Origin: a virus
DNA length: 26,172 nucleotides
Reading direction: 5' to 3' (one strand)
IMG/VR virus record: IMGVR_UViG_3300048672_000107
Location: 1-26,172 of that record
Positions 11,747-20,100 of the stretch are shown piece after piece (the stretch's first letter is position 1; the number at the start of each line of letters is the position of its first letter). A program made the position numbers and the translations under genes. The notes under the pieces were generated by a model, which ran no database searches, was not told the origin of the DNA, and saw only the letters and a program-made list of their open reading frames with translations.

Positions 11747-11752
11747 TAAATA
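11745..11752 (+). promoter_or_regulatory. GATAAATA element, copy 5 (scaffold-capsid)
   Basis: Overlaps the portal stop codon and ends 29 bases before the scaffold ATG. A dedicated promoter would raise capsid and scaffold output above that of terminase and portal. Confidence 0.7.
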
Positions 11753-11781
11753 AAATTTAATATTCCGGAGGAATAATATAA

Positions 11782-12495
11782 ATGTTGAAAATGATTGAAC
11801 AAACTGTCCCGGTGGGGCTTGAACAGTATTACGAAGCAACAGACAGCGGAGCATTTCGCTTAAAGGTTGTTGACGCAGTACCGGTAGCTGAAGTGGAAAC
11901 ATTGAAGCAAAAGAACAAAGAGTTTCGTGACTCTAATATTGCACTAATGAAAGACAACGAGAAGTATAAAGGCTTCTCCCAGGTATTCGGTAGTGAGAAT
12001 GTTAGTGCTGAGAAACTCCAAGAAAGGATTGACGCATTGGCAAATGCTCGTGTAGGTACTTTAACTGAAAACTTAAAGACCACTTATGAAAGCAAATACA
12101 GTGAGTTGGGCGACAAATTAACAAAGGCGAGTTCCAAATTACAAGAACTTACTTTAGGAAATGAAGTCGTAAAGGCTGCTGCTGATCACGGAGTGATATC
12201 CACAGCCCTGGAAGACGTGGTGTTTAGAGCAAAGAATGCATTCGTTGTGAATGAAGATGGTGTTGTTAAGTTCAAAGAAGAAAAGTTGGACTCAACTGGT
12301 AAACCTTATTCAGTATCAAGTTGGATGCAAGAAATGAAGTCTAAGGCTCCACATTTATTTGCACCGTCACAGGGGACTGGTGCAGCGAAGCCGAAAGGTT
12401 CAGGGGTCCGAGTAAATGAAACTCGTAGTGCTGCTGAAAAGATCGCTTCAGGGTTATCACTTTTACAAGGTGGGTCGGTAAAGCGACTTACATAA
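11782..12495 (+). CDS. Capsid scaffold-like protein
   Basis: 237 residues from ATG 11782 behind GGAGGA. Composition is highly charged and helical: VETLKQKNKEFRDSN and later ERIDALANARVGTLTE suggest coiled coils between residues about 35 and 125, and the C-terminal 40 residues are basic (KPKGSGVRVNETRSAAEK...GGSVKRLT), as in scaffolds that bind the coat protein. The position between portal and major capsid gene is the usual one for a scaffold. It carries no serine protease motif, so I see no maturation protease here. It begins LEQYYEATDSGAFRLKV, a start seen in some phage scaffold-like proteins. Family assignment is by context and composition. Confidence 0.75.
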   Translation: MLKMIEQTVPVGLEQYYEATDSGAFRLKVVDAVPVAEVETLKQKNKEFRDSNIALMKDNEKYKGFSQVFGSENVSAEKLQERIDALANARVGTLTENLKTTYESKYSELGDKLTKASSKLQELTLGNEVVKAAADHGVISTALEDVVFRAKNAFVVNEDGVVKFKEEKLDSTGKPYSVSSWMQEMKSKAPHLFAPSQGTGAAKPKGSGVRVNETRSAAEKIASGLSLLQGGSVKRLT

Positions 12496-12516
12496 TTTTA
12501 ATTTAAGGAAACTATC

Positions 12517-13425
12517 ATGGCATCATTTACACTTGCTAATCACAAATTACTTGGTCTTGACGACCTACAAGCCGGCATTGCTGAAACTATCGTTACAGTA
12601 GCACCAGGCTTAGGCTTAATGCCTTTCAACACTGTTTCAGGCAATGCATATGCATTCAACCGCGAAAAGACATTGGTTGACGGTCAACTTATTGCTGCTG
12701 ACGGCACAATTACTGACTCCACAGCAATGGACACAACACTTGTCCAAGTTGCTCTTAAGGGTATCTCCGGTCAAGCTGACATCCCTAACCTACAATTAGC
12801 ACAACAAATTGGTGTTAATGGTGGTAACGATACAATCGCATTGTTAGTGGCTTCCGCTGCTAAAGGTGTTGCTCGTAAGTATCAAGATATGCTTATCAAT
12901 GGTACTGTTGGTGCTAACGGTTGGGACGGTTTGACAGCTATTATGGCTGGTGGCGACTTTGCTGCACAAATCGAAGATGCTGCCGACGCTGCTTTCTCCT
13001 TCGACTTAGTTGATGCTACATTGTCCCGCGCTGCTGTGAAGCCACAGTGGATCATGGGCAATGCGAAAGCCGAGAATGCGTTCCGTAAGGCTATGCGTGC
13101 TGCTGGTGGTGTTACTATTGCAGAATTGAATGGCGTTCAGTTCATGACATACGAAGGTATCCCATTCATCCGTAACGATTATATCGCTACAGACATCGAC
13201 GGTGTTACAGCTGGTAACCAAACAAACATCTTCATGGGAACATGGGATGATGGTACTGCTTCCGGTGGTTTGGCTGGTTTGGCTACTGCTGGTCAATTGT
13301 TCCGTGTTGAACAGTTCGACAAGTTGGAAGGCAAAGACGCAACTCGCGTTCGCGTTTTAATGTACGGCGCTGCTGCTGCATTTAGCCCGGTACAAATGGC
13401 TATGTTGAAGAGCGTAACAGTCTAA
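12517..13425 (+). CDS. Major capsid protein (HK97-like fold)
   Basis: 302 residues from ATG 12517, AAGGA 9 bases upstream. It forms the icosahedral shell. The sequence is rich in Ala, Gly, Thr and Asn, and the order fits an HK97-fold coat: an N-terminal helix (LGLDDLQAGIAETIV), an extended-loop-like part (GNAYAFNREKTLVDGQL), a spine helix (IALLVASAAKGVARKYQDML), A-domain segments (PQWIMGNAKAENAFRKAM, IPFIRNDYI) and a C-terminal strand (ATRVRVLMYGAAAAFSPVQM). Gene order, size and codon bias (many optimal GGT/GCT codons) support high expression. A terminator follows closely. Confidence 0.92.
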   Translation: MASFTLANHKLLGLDDLQAGIAETIVTVAPGLGLMPFNTVSGNAYAFNREKTLVDGQLIAADGTITDSTAMDTTLVQVALKGISGQADIPNLQLAQQIGVNGGNDTIALLVASAAKGVARKYQDMLINGTVGANGWDGLTAIMAGGDFAAQIEDAADAAFSFDLVDATLSRAAVKPQWIMGNAKAENAFRKAMRAAGGVTIAELNGVQFMTYEGIPFIRNDYIATDIDGVTAGNQTNIFMGTWDDGTASGGLAGLATAGQLFRVEQFDKLEGKDATRVRVLMYGAAAAFSPVQMAMLKSVTV

Positions 13426-13437
13426 TAAACTGTAAGC

Positions 13438-13445
13438 GATAAATA
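13438..13445 (+). promoter_or_regulatory. GATAAATA element, copy 6 (connector-tail genes)
   Basis: Its last base is the first base of the next terminator stem. A T4-like start near 13451 would fall inside the left arm, so transcripts from this element could not form the full stem, while read-through from the capsid gene could. Confidence 0.65.
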
Positions 13446-13474
13446 AAGGGTGCCTGGTGCACCCTTTCATCTTT
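13445..13474 (+). terminator. Terminator after the major capsid gene
   Basis: AAAGGGTGC (13445-13453), CTGGT loop, GCACCCTTT (13459-13467), then CATCTTT. A perfect 9-bp stem; the terminal T-run is interrupted. Confidence 0.85.
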
Positions 13475-13486
13475 GCGGAGTACAAT

Positions 13487-14026
13487 ATGGCAATTACAGT
13501 TGGAACAGATACTTACATTTCTTTAGCAGACGCTCGCACATATGTGACTGCAAACGGTTTAGCCCCACTTCCTTTAGTTGACGCCGAGGCTGAAGCCCTA
13601 TTAAAACGTGCAACTACCACAATGGATCGCATCTACGGTGCAAAATACCTCGGATCTAAGGTAAGCATGTCACAATATTTGGCGTGGCCTAGGTTTGTTG
13701 GAACAGGTTACCCACATAGTACAGGTGAAAGTCTATATGTGACCATAGACAGCGACGGTAATCCACGTGATTTTAATGGTTTACAAGTAGAATTAGGTTA
13801 TGCAGAAACAGAACTAGCAGTTATGCTACAGGCAGGCGTCGACCCATATACACAACCTGAGCCGTTTCTTAGTATGGAACGTTCTAAAGTATCAGCACTA
13901 GAGCAAGAAAAGCAATTTAAAGGTGCACAAGGGTATCGCCAAGACCCACTTTATAAAATTGGTTTAATTCTGCGCCCAATCTTAGAATTAGCAGTAGGTA
14001 GCGTATCTATTACGCGAGGCGCTTAA
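13487..14026 (+). CDS. Head-tail connector / adaptor protein (DnaT-like family)
   Basis: 179 residues from ATG 13487, GGAG 6 bases upstream (a longer frame from 13457 lies in the terminator). The N-terminus, VGTDTYISLADARTYVTANG, with LLKRATTTMDRIYG and YLAWPR, is characteristic of the phage family often labelled putative DnaT-like but located in head-tail connection modules (gp6-like adaptors that bind the portal). A replication role is not expected given the position. The rest is helical up to the C-terminal ILRPILELAVGSVSITRG, typical of the family end. The next gene follows after 1 base. Confidence 0.85.
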   Translation: MAITVGTDTYISLADARTYVTANGLAPLPLVDAEAEALLKRATTTMDRIYGAKYLGSKVSMSQYLAWPRFVGTGYPHSTGESLYVTIDSDGNPRDFNGLQVELGYAETELAVMLQAGVDPYTQPEPFLSMERSKVSALEQEKQFKGAQGYRQDPLYKIGLILRPILELAVGSVSITRGA

Positions 14027-14027
14027 T

Positions 14028-14417
14028 ATGACAATGAAGACCGACTTCCAAGCACTTGCGACAAAGTTGATCTATGAAGTATTTGGGTCAATTTCTCAGA
14101 CACTTACTATTCGTCGCCCAATCTATGTGAACTACGATGAAGAAACAGGTGCTCAAATAATGAGTTCCGATGATTATGTGATACAAGCCGTTATCGGCCC
14201 GTGGATTAATAAGAATGAAGCCGCAGCGACAAGCAATGCAATCCGTAGTGATGACCTAAGTGCTATTATTTCTAAAACAAAACTAGCTATCGTCCCCGAA
14301 ATGAATTACGACATTGCTATTACATCAGATGGAATAGAGTGGGCCATTGTTGGCTCGTTCATGGATGAAGCAGAAGCAACTTTAACACTTAGATTATCTA
14401 AGGGCGTAGAGGATTAA
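14028..14417 (+). CDS. Head-closure / connector protein
   Basis: 129 residues from ATG 14028, GAGG upstream inside the previous gene. Beta-rich appearance: TLTIRRPIYVNYDEETG, then YVIQAVIGPWINKNE, TKLAIVPEMNYDIAITSDGIEWAIVG and a final TLTLRLSKG strand. Small beta-barrel proteins in this slot, between the gp6-like adaptor and the gp10-like protein, are usually head-closure or stopper proteins (gpFII / SPP1 gp16-type) sealing the connector after packaging. The assignment rests on position and predicted strand pattern, not on a recognised signature. Confidence 0.65.
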   Translation: MTMKTDFQALATKLIYEVFGSISQTLTIRRPIYVNYDEETGAQIMSSDDYVIQAVIGPWINKNEAAATSNAIRSDDLSAIISKTKLAIVPEMNYDIAITSDGIEWAIVGSFMDEAEATLTLRLSKGVED

Positions 14418-14418
14418 T

Positions 14419-14652
14419 ATGAGAGAAGTTATCACTATACAAATTATTAGACCCAATTTTGAAGTCTTAAATGAAGTTGGTGAGAAACAAATGATTGAAG
14501 AGATGGCTAAGGACATCGCGAAGCAAATACTTACGCAAGAGAAACTTAGACATATGAGTGAAAATATTGCCTATTGGCAAAAGAAGTTTCTAATGTGGGA
14601 AGTAGAAGATCAAGCAAGGGAGACATATGAAAAGCCTAAGCGAACTGACTAA
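14419..14652 (+). CDS. Small hypothetical connector-region protein
   Basis: 77 residues from ATG 14419, AGAGGA upstream, 1 base after the previous stop. Predicted mostly helical and charged (EKQMIEEMAKDIAKQILTQE, then AYWQKKFLMWEVEDQARETY). It overlaps the next gene by 26 bases, which supports a real, coupled gene. No family is recognised. It may be a virion accessory or assembly factor by position only. Confidence 0.65.
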   Translation: MREVITIQIIRPNFEVLNEVGEKQMIEEMAKDIAKQILTQEKLRHMSENIAYWQKKFLMWEVEDQARETYEKPKRTD

Positions 14653-14905
14653 ATCTATTACCCAATGGGCAGAAAAAGAAACTATTAAGATGCAAGAAGA
14701 CTTAGTCTTCGGTATTCGTAAAGATACTCCTGTTGATACAGGTAGAGCCCAAGCAGGTTGGGAGAATGAAAATATAAAGAGACTAGGTGATAAAGGTATC
14801 ATCAAGAATGATGTAGAATATATTGGTTGGTTAGAGTTTGGTACAGATAAGACTCAACCACACGGTATGGTTCGAAGAAATATTAAACGAGTGGTGGGCA
14901 AATAA
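14627..14905 (+). CDS. HK97 gp10-like tail-completion / neck protein
   Basis: 92 residues from ATG 14627, AAGGGAG upstream. IRKDTPVDTGRAQAGW near residues 28-44 and VEYIGWLEFGTDKTQPHGMV near 64-84 are the signature of the HK97-gp10 family: TPVDTGR, then YxxxLEFGT, then P-x-GM. These proteins join tail to head in siphophages. The protein is somewhat shorter than the usual 110-150 residues but keeps both motifs. It overlaps both neighbours. Confidence 0.9.
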   Translation: MKSLSELTKSITQWAEKETIKMQEDLVFGIRKDTPVDTGRAQAGWENENIKRLGDKGIIKNDVEYIGWLEFGTDKTQPHGMVRRNIKRVVGK

Positions 14906-15351
14906 TGTTAGCAGCAAATCAACAAGTAAGAACCTTTAGTGAAGAGCGCGAAGCAATAGAAACTCGCTTCTCTAATATGTTCGATACATATATTACACCT
15001 GTTCAATACGGAAATTTAACGATATTAAAGAAAGGTAATGTCTCGTTACCTACTCCCTACAAAGGAGTTCAGTTTGTAAGGCTTAATCTCATTGGCGGTA
15101 CAAGCGAACAGAGAGAAGTTGGTAGAAACATTACTACAATTAATGGTTTTATTAACATAAATGTCTTTACAGCACAGGATAGTGGTTCCCAACAAGCAAG
15201 AACTATTGTAGACGAAATATTCCCTATCTTTAATGCAGTAGTTTTCAACGGTATTACCACTGGTCCAGCCACAGTGCGTGAGTTACCCCCTAACAACGGC
15301 TGGTATAACATAAATATTTCGATTCCTTACGTCTGGTACCACTGCGTCTAA
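14905..15351 (+). CDS. Tail terminator protein (gpU-like)
   Basis: 148 residues. Its ATG at 14905 overlaps the previous TAA by one base. The order helix (FSEEREAIETRFSNMF) - strand - long loop (LPTPYKGVQFVRLNLIGG) - strand (GFININVFTAQDSGSQQ) - helix (ARTIVDEIFPIF) - strands (WYNINISIPYVWYH) is that of tail terminators of the gpU / DUF4128 type, which cap the finished tail and bind the connector. The place between the gp10-like protein and the tail tube is canonical. Confidence 0.82.
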   Translation: MLAANQQVRTFSEEREAIETRFSNMFDTYITPVQYGNLTILKKGNVSLPTPYKGVQFVRLNLIGGTSEQREVGRNITTINGFININVFTAQDSGSQQARTIVDEIFPIFNAVVFNGITTGPATVRELPPNNGWYNINISIPYVWYHCV

Positions 15352-15357
15352 GCGTGA

Positions 15358-15365
15358 GATAAATA
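15358..15365 (+). promoter_or_regulatory. GATAAATA element, copy 7 (tail tube)
   Basis: In the 41-base gap before the major tail protein, ending 27 bases before its ATG. It would provide separate, high expression of the tube subunit. Confidence 0.7.
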
Positions 15366-15392
15366 ACTAATACATAAACTGGAGATTAACCT

Positions 15393-16355
15393 ATGTCATG
15401 CCAAAACTTTGCTTCCACATCAGAAGGCACCCTTGCATTTGGAGTGCAGAGTGCGTGTGGTACCGTACAAACAACTTTAAAAGAACTTCGTTTCGTATCT
15501 GAAACAGTCGGCTCCACTGCCGCTGTTACTGCATCTAATGAAATTCGTCCTAATCGTAACGTAGCCGATTCTATTAGAACTTCTACATCCATTGGTGGTG
15601 ACATCAATGTAGAGTTTTCGTATGCAACGTACGATGACTTCTTGCAAGGATTGCTACAATCCGCAACACCACTAGATGGTGCTAACACTGAAATTAAAAA
15701 CGGTGTTACTAAGAAGTATTTCACAGTAGAAAAGAATACTCCAGATGCTTCTGGTACAAACTACTTCACACAATTCACCGACATGCAAGTTGGTGGAATG
15801 ACATTGAACATCGCTCAAGGTGCTGTTGTTGCAGGTAACTTTACATTGATGGGTTCCTCTGATGAAACTACATCTAGCACATCCTTAGATGTAAGCGGTT
15901 ACACAGCAGCAAATACAAACCCAGTTTATAACTCGCTTGCAAACGTTTCTGCAGTGCTTATTGATGGTAGCCCAGCAGGTAATGTAGAATCTGTTAACTT
16001 TACAGTAACAAACAACCTACGTGAACAACGTGCTATTGGTTCTGTAGCACCAGCAGGTGTTGCATCTGGCCAGTTTGCAGTAACAGGTACAGTAAAGATC
16101 TATTTTTCTACAAATGCACTATATCAAAAGTTCAAAGCAGATCAATCATTTAGCTTGTCAGTTACAATTGATGACAAAACAGGTGTAACAAATGGTAATC
16201 AGTATACAATCCGCTTACCTAAGTGCAAGTTTACAAATGCTACAAAGAACATCACCGGTAACAACGCAGACGTATTGTTAGAAGGCAGCTTCAGTGCTTT
16301 ACTTGATGGTACTTTAGGTGCCACAATGGGATTGAAGAGTCTAGCAGCAGTTTAA
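15393..16355 (+). CDS. Major tail tube protein
   Basis: 320 residues from ATG 15393, TGGAG upstream. It polymerises around the tape measure to form the tube. It is Ser/Thr/Asn/Ala-rich and beta-dominated, and begins with a pattern typical of siphophage tube subunits (NFASTSEGTLAFGVQSACG, later LKELRFVSETVG, EIRPNRNVADSI). SIGGDINVEFSYATYDDFLQGLLQS resembles the conserved segment in which a strand is followed by D-D-F-L-x-G-L. It is single and tail-tube-sized, is flanked by its own GATAAATA element and a terminator, and precedes the chaperone genes as in other siphophages. Confidence 0.9.
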   Translation: MSCQNFASTSEGTLAFGVQSACGTVQTTLKELRFVSETVGSTAAVTASNEIRPNRNVADSIRTSTSIGGDINVEFSYATYDDFLQGLLQSATPLDGANTEIKNGVTKKYFTVEKNTPDASGTNYFTQFTDMQVGGMTLNIAQGAVVAGNFTLMGSSDETTSSTSLDVSGYTAANTNPVYNSLANVSAVLIDGSPAGNVESVNFTVTNNLREQRAIGSVAPAGVASGQFAVTGTVKIYFSTNALYQKFKADQSFSLSVTIDDKTGVTNGNQYTIRLPKCKFTNATKNITGNNADVLLEGSFSALLDGTLGATMGLKSLAAV

Positions 16356-16378
16356 TTCTCCTCGGCTAAGGCAGAATG

Positions 16379-16412
16379 AGCCCCATAGTAGAAATGCTTT
16401 GGGGCTTTCTCT
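16379..16412 (+). terminator. Terminator after the tail-tube gene
   Basis: AGCCCCA (16379-16385) pairs with TGGGGCT (16400-16406), 14-base loop, then TTCTCTT. A 7-bp GC-rich stem with a broken T-run, 24 bases after the stop. Confidence 0.8.
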
Positions 16413-16419
16413 TGGCGGC

Positions 16420-16427
16420 GATAAATA
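16420..16427 (+). promoter_or_regulatory. GATAAATA element, copy 8 (chaperone-tape measure)
   Basis: Follows the terminator by 7 bases and precedes the chaperone ATG by 33. The same terminator-element spacing is seen at 8549-8568. Confidence 0.7.
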
Positions 16428-16460
16428 ACTGCAACCGAGAGGTTAGAACAAGGAACCAAA

Positions 16461-16871
16461 ATGAACATTAATGATGTATTTAAAAAGTATGATCCAAAGA
16501 GCGAATGCGTGTGGAAAGAGTGGAATGGAGCAAAGTTCTTTATTGCTCCACAAGGCAATAAGATGCAGCAAAAAGAAATGCTTGCCCAATTTACCTTGCA
16601 AGAAGCAAATGATTTTGAAACTAAAGGCCCAATGGTCTTTGGTGCAATGATGGCAGGTGAAGCACTTAAGAAGATTTATAATCTCTATTCATCTACCATT
16701 ATTTTTGATTGGGAATTAGAGAATGATGAAGGGAAGAAAATCCCATTTACTGCTAAGAAATGTGCAGAGATGATGAGCGAGCACTTAGACTTCGGTAACT
16801 GGGTCTTACTTGCATCGCAGGAAGTTGCTAGAGAGAAAGAAGCAAAGGAATCTGAAATAGAAAAAAAATAA
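16461..16871 (+). CDS. Tail assembly chaperone, short form (gpG-like)
   Basis: 136 residues from ATG 16461, AAGGA upstream. This class binds the tape measure and recruits tube subunits. The fold cannot be read from motifs, but size, acid/base-rich C-terminus (VAREKEAKESEIEKK) and position between tail tube and tape measure are diagnostic. It ends right after a run of eight A (16861-16868) at which ribosomes can slip to make the extended form ending at 17170. In siphophages the short form is made in excess. Confidence 0.88.
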   Translation: MNINDVFKKYDPKSECVWKEWNGAKFFIAPQGNKMQQKEMLAQFTLQEANDFETKGPMVFGAMMAGEALKKIYNLYSSTIIFDWELENDEGKKIPFTAKKCAEMMSEHLDFGNWVLLASQEVAREKEAKESEIEKK

Positions 16872-17170
16872 TCGCCTATGTGCGTTGGGAGACTCGTGTA
16901 GCTGAAGCAGCAAGCGAGTCTTTTAGGAAGAACAACCCTCCACCAGAGATCAGTTCTCCTATTAGATTATTTGTTCAGTCTTTCTTTACTTTAAGTTCCG
17001 AGCGCAGCATAGGCCAAGGTGGAATGAGTTTGATACCCTATTCGAAGATAATAGAATACGGTGAGTGGATTGGGTACAAGGATATTACACAGTTTATGAA
17101 GATTATACAACAAGTTGACCAAACTTATGTGAGTGATTTTTATAAGAAGATGGAACAGAATAGGAAGTAA
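16461..17170 (+). CDS. Tail assembly chaperone, -1 frameshift fusion (gpGT-like)
   Basis: Continuing in the -1 frame across AAAAAAAA gives about 236 residues. The extension reads IIAYVRWETRVAEAASESF and goes on through a proline-rich link (NNPPPEISSPI) to a helical end (FMKIIQQVDQTYVSDFYKKM). The downstream part (frame open around 16880-17170) has no Shine-Dalgarno or good start, and its frame is -1 relative to the upstream gene, as required. This is the conserved G/GT arrangement of lambda-like and most other siphophages. The fusion protein contacts the tape measure through the short form and the tube subunit through the extension. Confidence 0.85.
16861..16868 (+). other. -1 ribosomal slippery site (A8)
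   Basis: Eight A residues followed by TAA in frame 0. A-AAA-AAA is a known bacterial slippery heptamer, and the zero-frame stop sits right after it. I saw no strong downstream hairpin; slippage on poly-A does not always need one. Confidence 0.85.
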
Positions 17171-17173
17171 GAT

Positions 17174-20100
17174 ATGACAAAAGAAGTATTTCAATTAGAA
17201 GTCCAGGTAAACACAAACCCTGCTCTTACTGGCCTAAGCGCACTAGATAAGAAACTTAAAGATGTTAAGGACTCTGCTGATAAGATCGGTAAAGGTAATC
17301 CTTTAGGCGGTCTGAATACTTCTGTTAAGACACTAACTGCTTCTTTTGCTGGGCTGGGCTCTATATTAGGCGGACTTGCTATCGGTAAGGTCGCTACCGA
17401 AGCTATAACTGCAATGGTTGCCTATGAGCGACTTGAAACAGTATTAGGTACTGTTACAGGAAGCATTACAAATGCAGCCGATGCTATGAAGTTATTAAAG
17501 GATGTATCTCAGGCTACACCTTTTTCAATTAATCAACTTGGTGATGCCTATATTAAACTTAAATCATCGGGTATTGAGCCTACTGCTGAAAAGTTAAAAC
17601 TATTCAGCGATATCGCAAGTGTAACAACAGATAAAGTTGGTGCATTAACAGCTATTACAGATCTTTACGCTCGTACTACCGCTGGTGGCCTAGGATTAGA
17701 AGAACTTAATAGACTTGCTGAACGTGGTATTCCTGTTTACGATATCTTGGCAAAACGTATTGGCGTTAATCGTTTAGAGATATCTGAACTTGGTAAGTCA
17801 GCACAAGGCTCAGCAATTATTATTCGTCAATTAGAAGCCGGCCTAAAAGAATCATTTAGCGGTGCTAGTGCAAAGAACATTAATACACTTGGTGGCCAGT
17901 TCGATATTTTCCAAAAGAATTTAGAAAATCTAGCAACTACTGCTGGTAAGTCCGGGGCGACTGCAGGACTAACAGACTTAACAAAAACTATTAATGAATT
18001 GACAGTTGCTATGCAACCTATTGCAGCCTTAGTTGGCCGTGGGGTCGGCGATGTACTAAGCGGCTTAACTACTGTAATTAAAGAATTTACAACTAATACC
18101 TTAAAGTCTATTGCTACTATATTAATCTTTATAGGCACATTAAGAACTATTACTACCGTAATAGATCTATTTTCATTACATCTGGCAGTTGTAGGCATTA
18201 AGATGGGTATTCTCTCCTCGACAATCCCGTTATTAACATCTAATGCAAATAAGCTAACATTAGCAGTAGTAGGTACTGTAAGTATTCTTAGAACATTTAT
18301 TACTGCGATAACAGGCTCGTTTGCAGCCTTAGTCGCAGGTAATATCGGCCAAGTTGTACAATTATTTAGAGCATTAGGTGCAGCATTACTTGCTTCTCCA
18401 ATCACTGGGTTTGTTGTTCGTATGTTAGCACTTGCTGGTGTTCTGAACCCGATCGGTGCAACTATTACAGCTATCGTAGGCACCTTATTCCTATTCAGAA
18501 ATTCAGTAATAGAAGTTGGTGGCAGTACAGCCTCTGTCGCTGAAATACTATGGTATGCGTTTAAAAGAATTGGTGATGCAATAGTATGGCCATTCGAACA
18601 GATCGGTAAACTTGTTTCTAAATTAGGCGAACTCATTATGATGGTTCCCGGTGCTGCGGCTGCAGCCGATGCATTAGGTAAAGCATGGGAGATTGCTGGT
18701 AAGGCAGCATCAAGCGCATGGGAGTGGACAAAAGAAGTAACTGTTGGTGGCATCATCAAGAATATAGATGCAGAAAGAAGTGCAGAACAAAGTGCTAAGT
18801 CACGTGCTGAATTTAGAAAATCAGAATCAGAAGATGCTGAGAAGATTCGTTCAGCAACCGAAGATACTGCCGCAGCAGATAGAAAAGCAGCAGAAGATCT
18901 TAAGACAGGTCGTGCTGCTACATTAATTAAGATCTTGGATAGTTTACGTCAAGAGTCGTCCTTACTAGGTAAGACAAAGCAAGATGCTGAACAACTTACT
19001 AAAGAATATGAGTTGCAAAATTCTATTAAGCAAAAGCTATTAACATCTAATCCTACTATTTCGCCTGCAGATTTAGAATCTAAATCTAAATTAACCGGCG
19101 ATGAGAAGGCCTCTATAGCTAGAGAAATCTCTAAGAAGTATCAGCAAGAAAGTATTGCATTAATGAGTGTCATGAACACTGCAAATAACTTAGAAATCTC
19201 TTTGCTATCTAAGTCTAACAACGAACGCGATCGTGCTGTAAAATTAGAAGAAATTAGATTACAATTAGGGATGAAGAGTGCTGACTGGTCTAAAGTAAAA
19301 GCCGGATATGAAGCTGAGATCCTACGTTTACAAGAAGCACAGATTACTGAATCTCTTAATAAAAATCTAGAAGGAATTGCTAAAGAAACTGAGTATTTAA
19401 AACTCGGTAATGATGAACGCGAGAAGCGAATTGCTTTAGATAAGGCAGCAGCAGATGCGGGCTTTAAAGATGCAGCAGAACTTTCTAAGAAAAGACCTCA
19501 AGCAGCATCGTTAATTTCGGATGCTGTCGGTATTAAGAATCAAACTGTTATCGATGTTGCTGGTCAAGCACAAATACGTGATCTTAAAGAAGAGTCAGCC
19601 CTATTAGCAATCACAAATGACCTAGATCGTGAACGTGCTAAGAAGAAGAATGACATCTATAAAGCTATCGACCCAGAAGGTCGTGGTAAGAAGATCAACG
19701 AAATGCAAAGAAACGAAATCGAAGCATTGCTAAACACAATCGAAGCACAAGAAAAGTTATTGGAAGTTAATAAGAAAATCGATGATGCTTTCGCAACTCT
19801 AGGTGATGCAGCATCTAATTGGGCATTAGGCACCGAAGGTGCTATTAAGCGTGTTAGACTTGCTTTGCTTCAACTTGCAACACTTGCAGCATTTAAATAT
19901 TTTGCTGGCGGTATGCCTACAGGAGCAGCAGGCAGTTTCTTAACTGGTGTTCTAGGTGGATTAAGTGGAGCAAGAGCAGAAGGTGGTCCAGTCGATGCAG
20001 GCAAATCATATTTGGTTGGTGAAAAGCGCCCAGAAGTATTTGTTCCTACAACAAATGGTTATATTGTACCTAATACAGCGATGATGAATACCTCTACTGG

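Noticed and set aside
13487-14026. DnaT-like gene as a replication primosome protein
   Set aside because: The family name is historical. Position between capsid and head-closure genes and the family's phage context indicate a connector protein.
13006-15724. Minus-strand frames inside capsid and tail genes (13006-13296, 15069-15311, 15386-15724)
   Set aside because: All are opposite confident plus-strand virion genes and show no motif, promoter or start signal.
17827-18759. 310-codon minus-strand frame
   Set aside because: Lies wholly inside the tape-measure gene, with low-complexity composition (Ala/Pro/Asn/Val/Ile) as expected from the complement of a coding sequence, and no ribosome-binding site or minus-strand neighbours.
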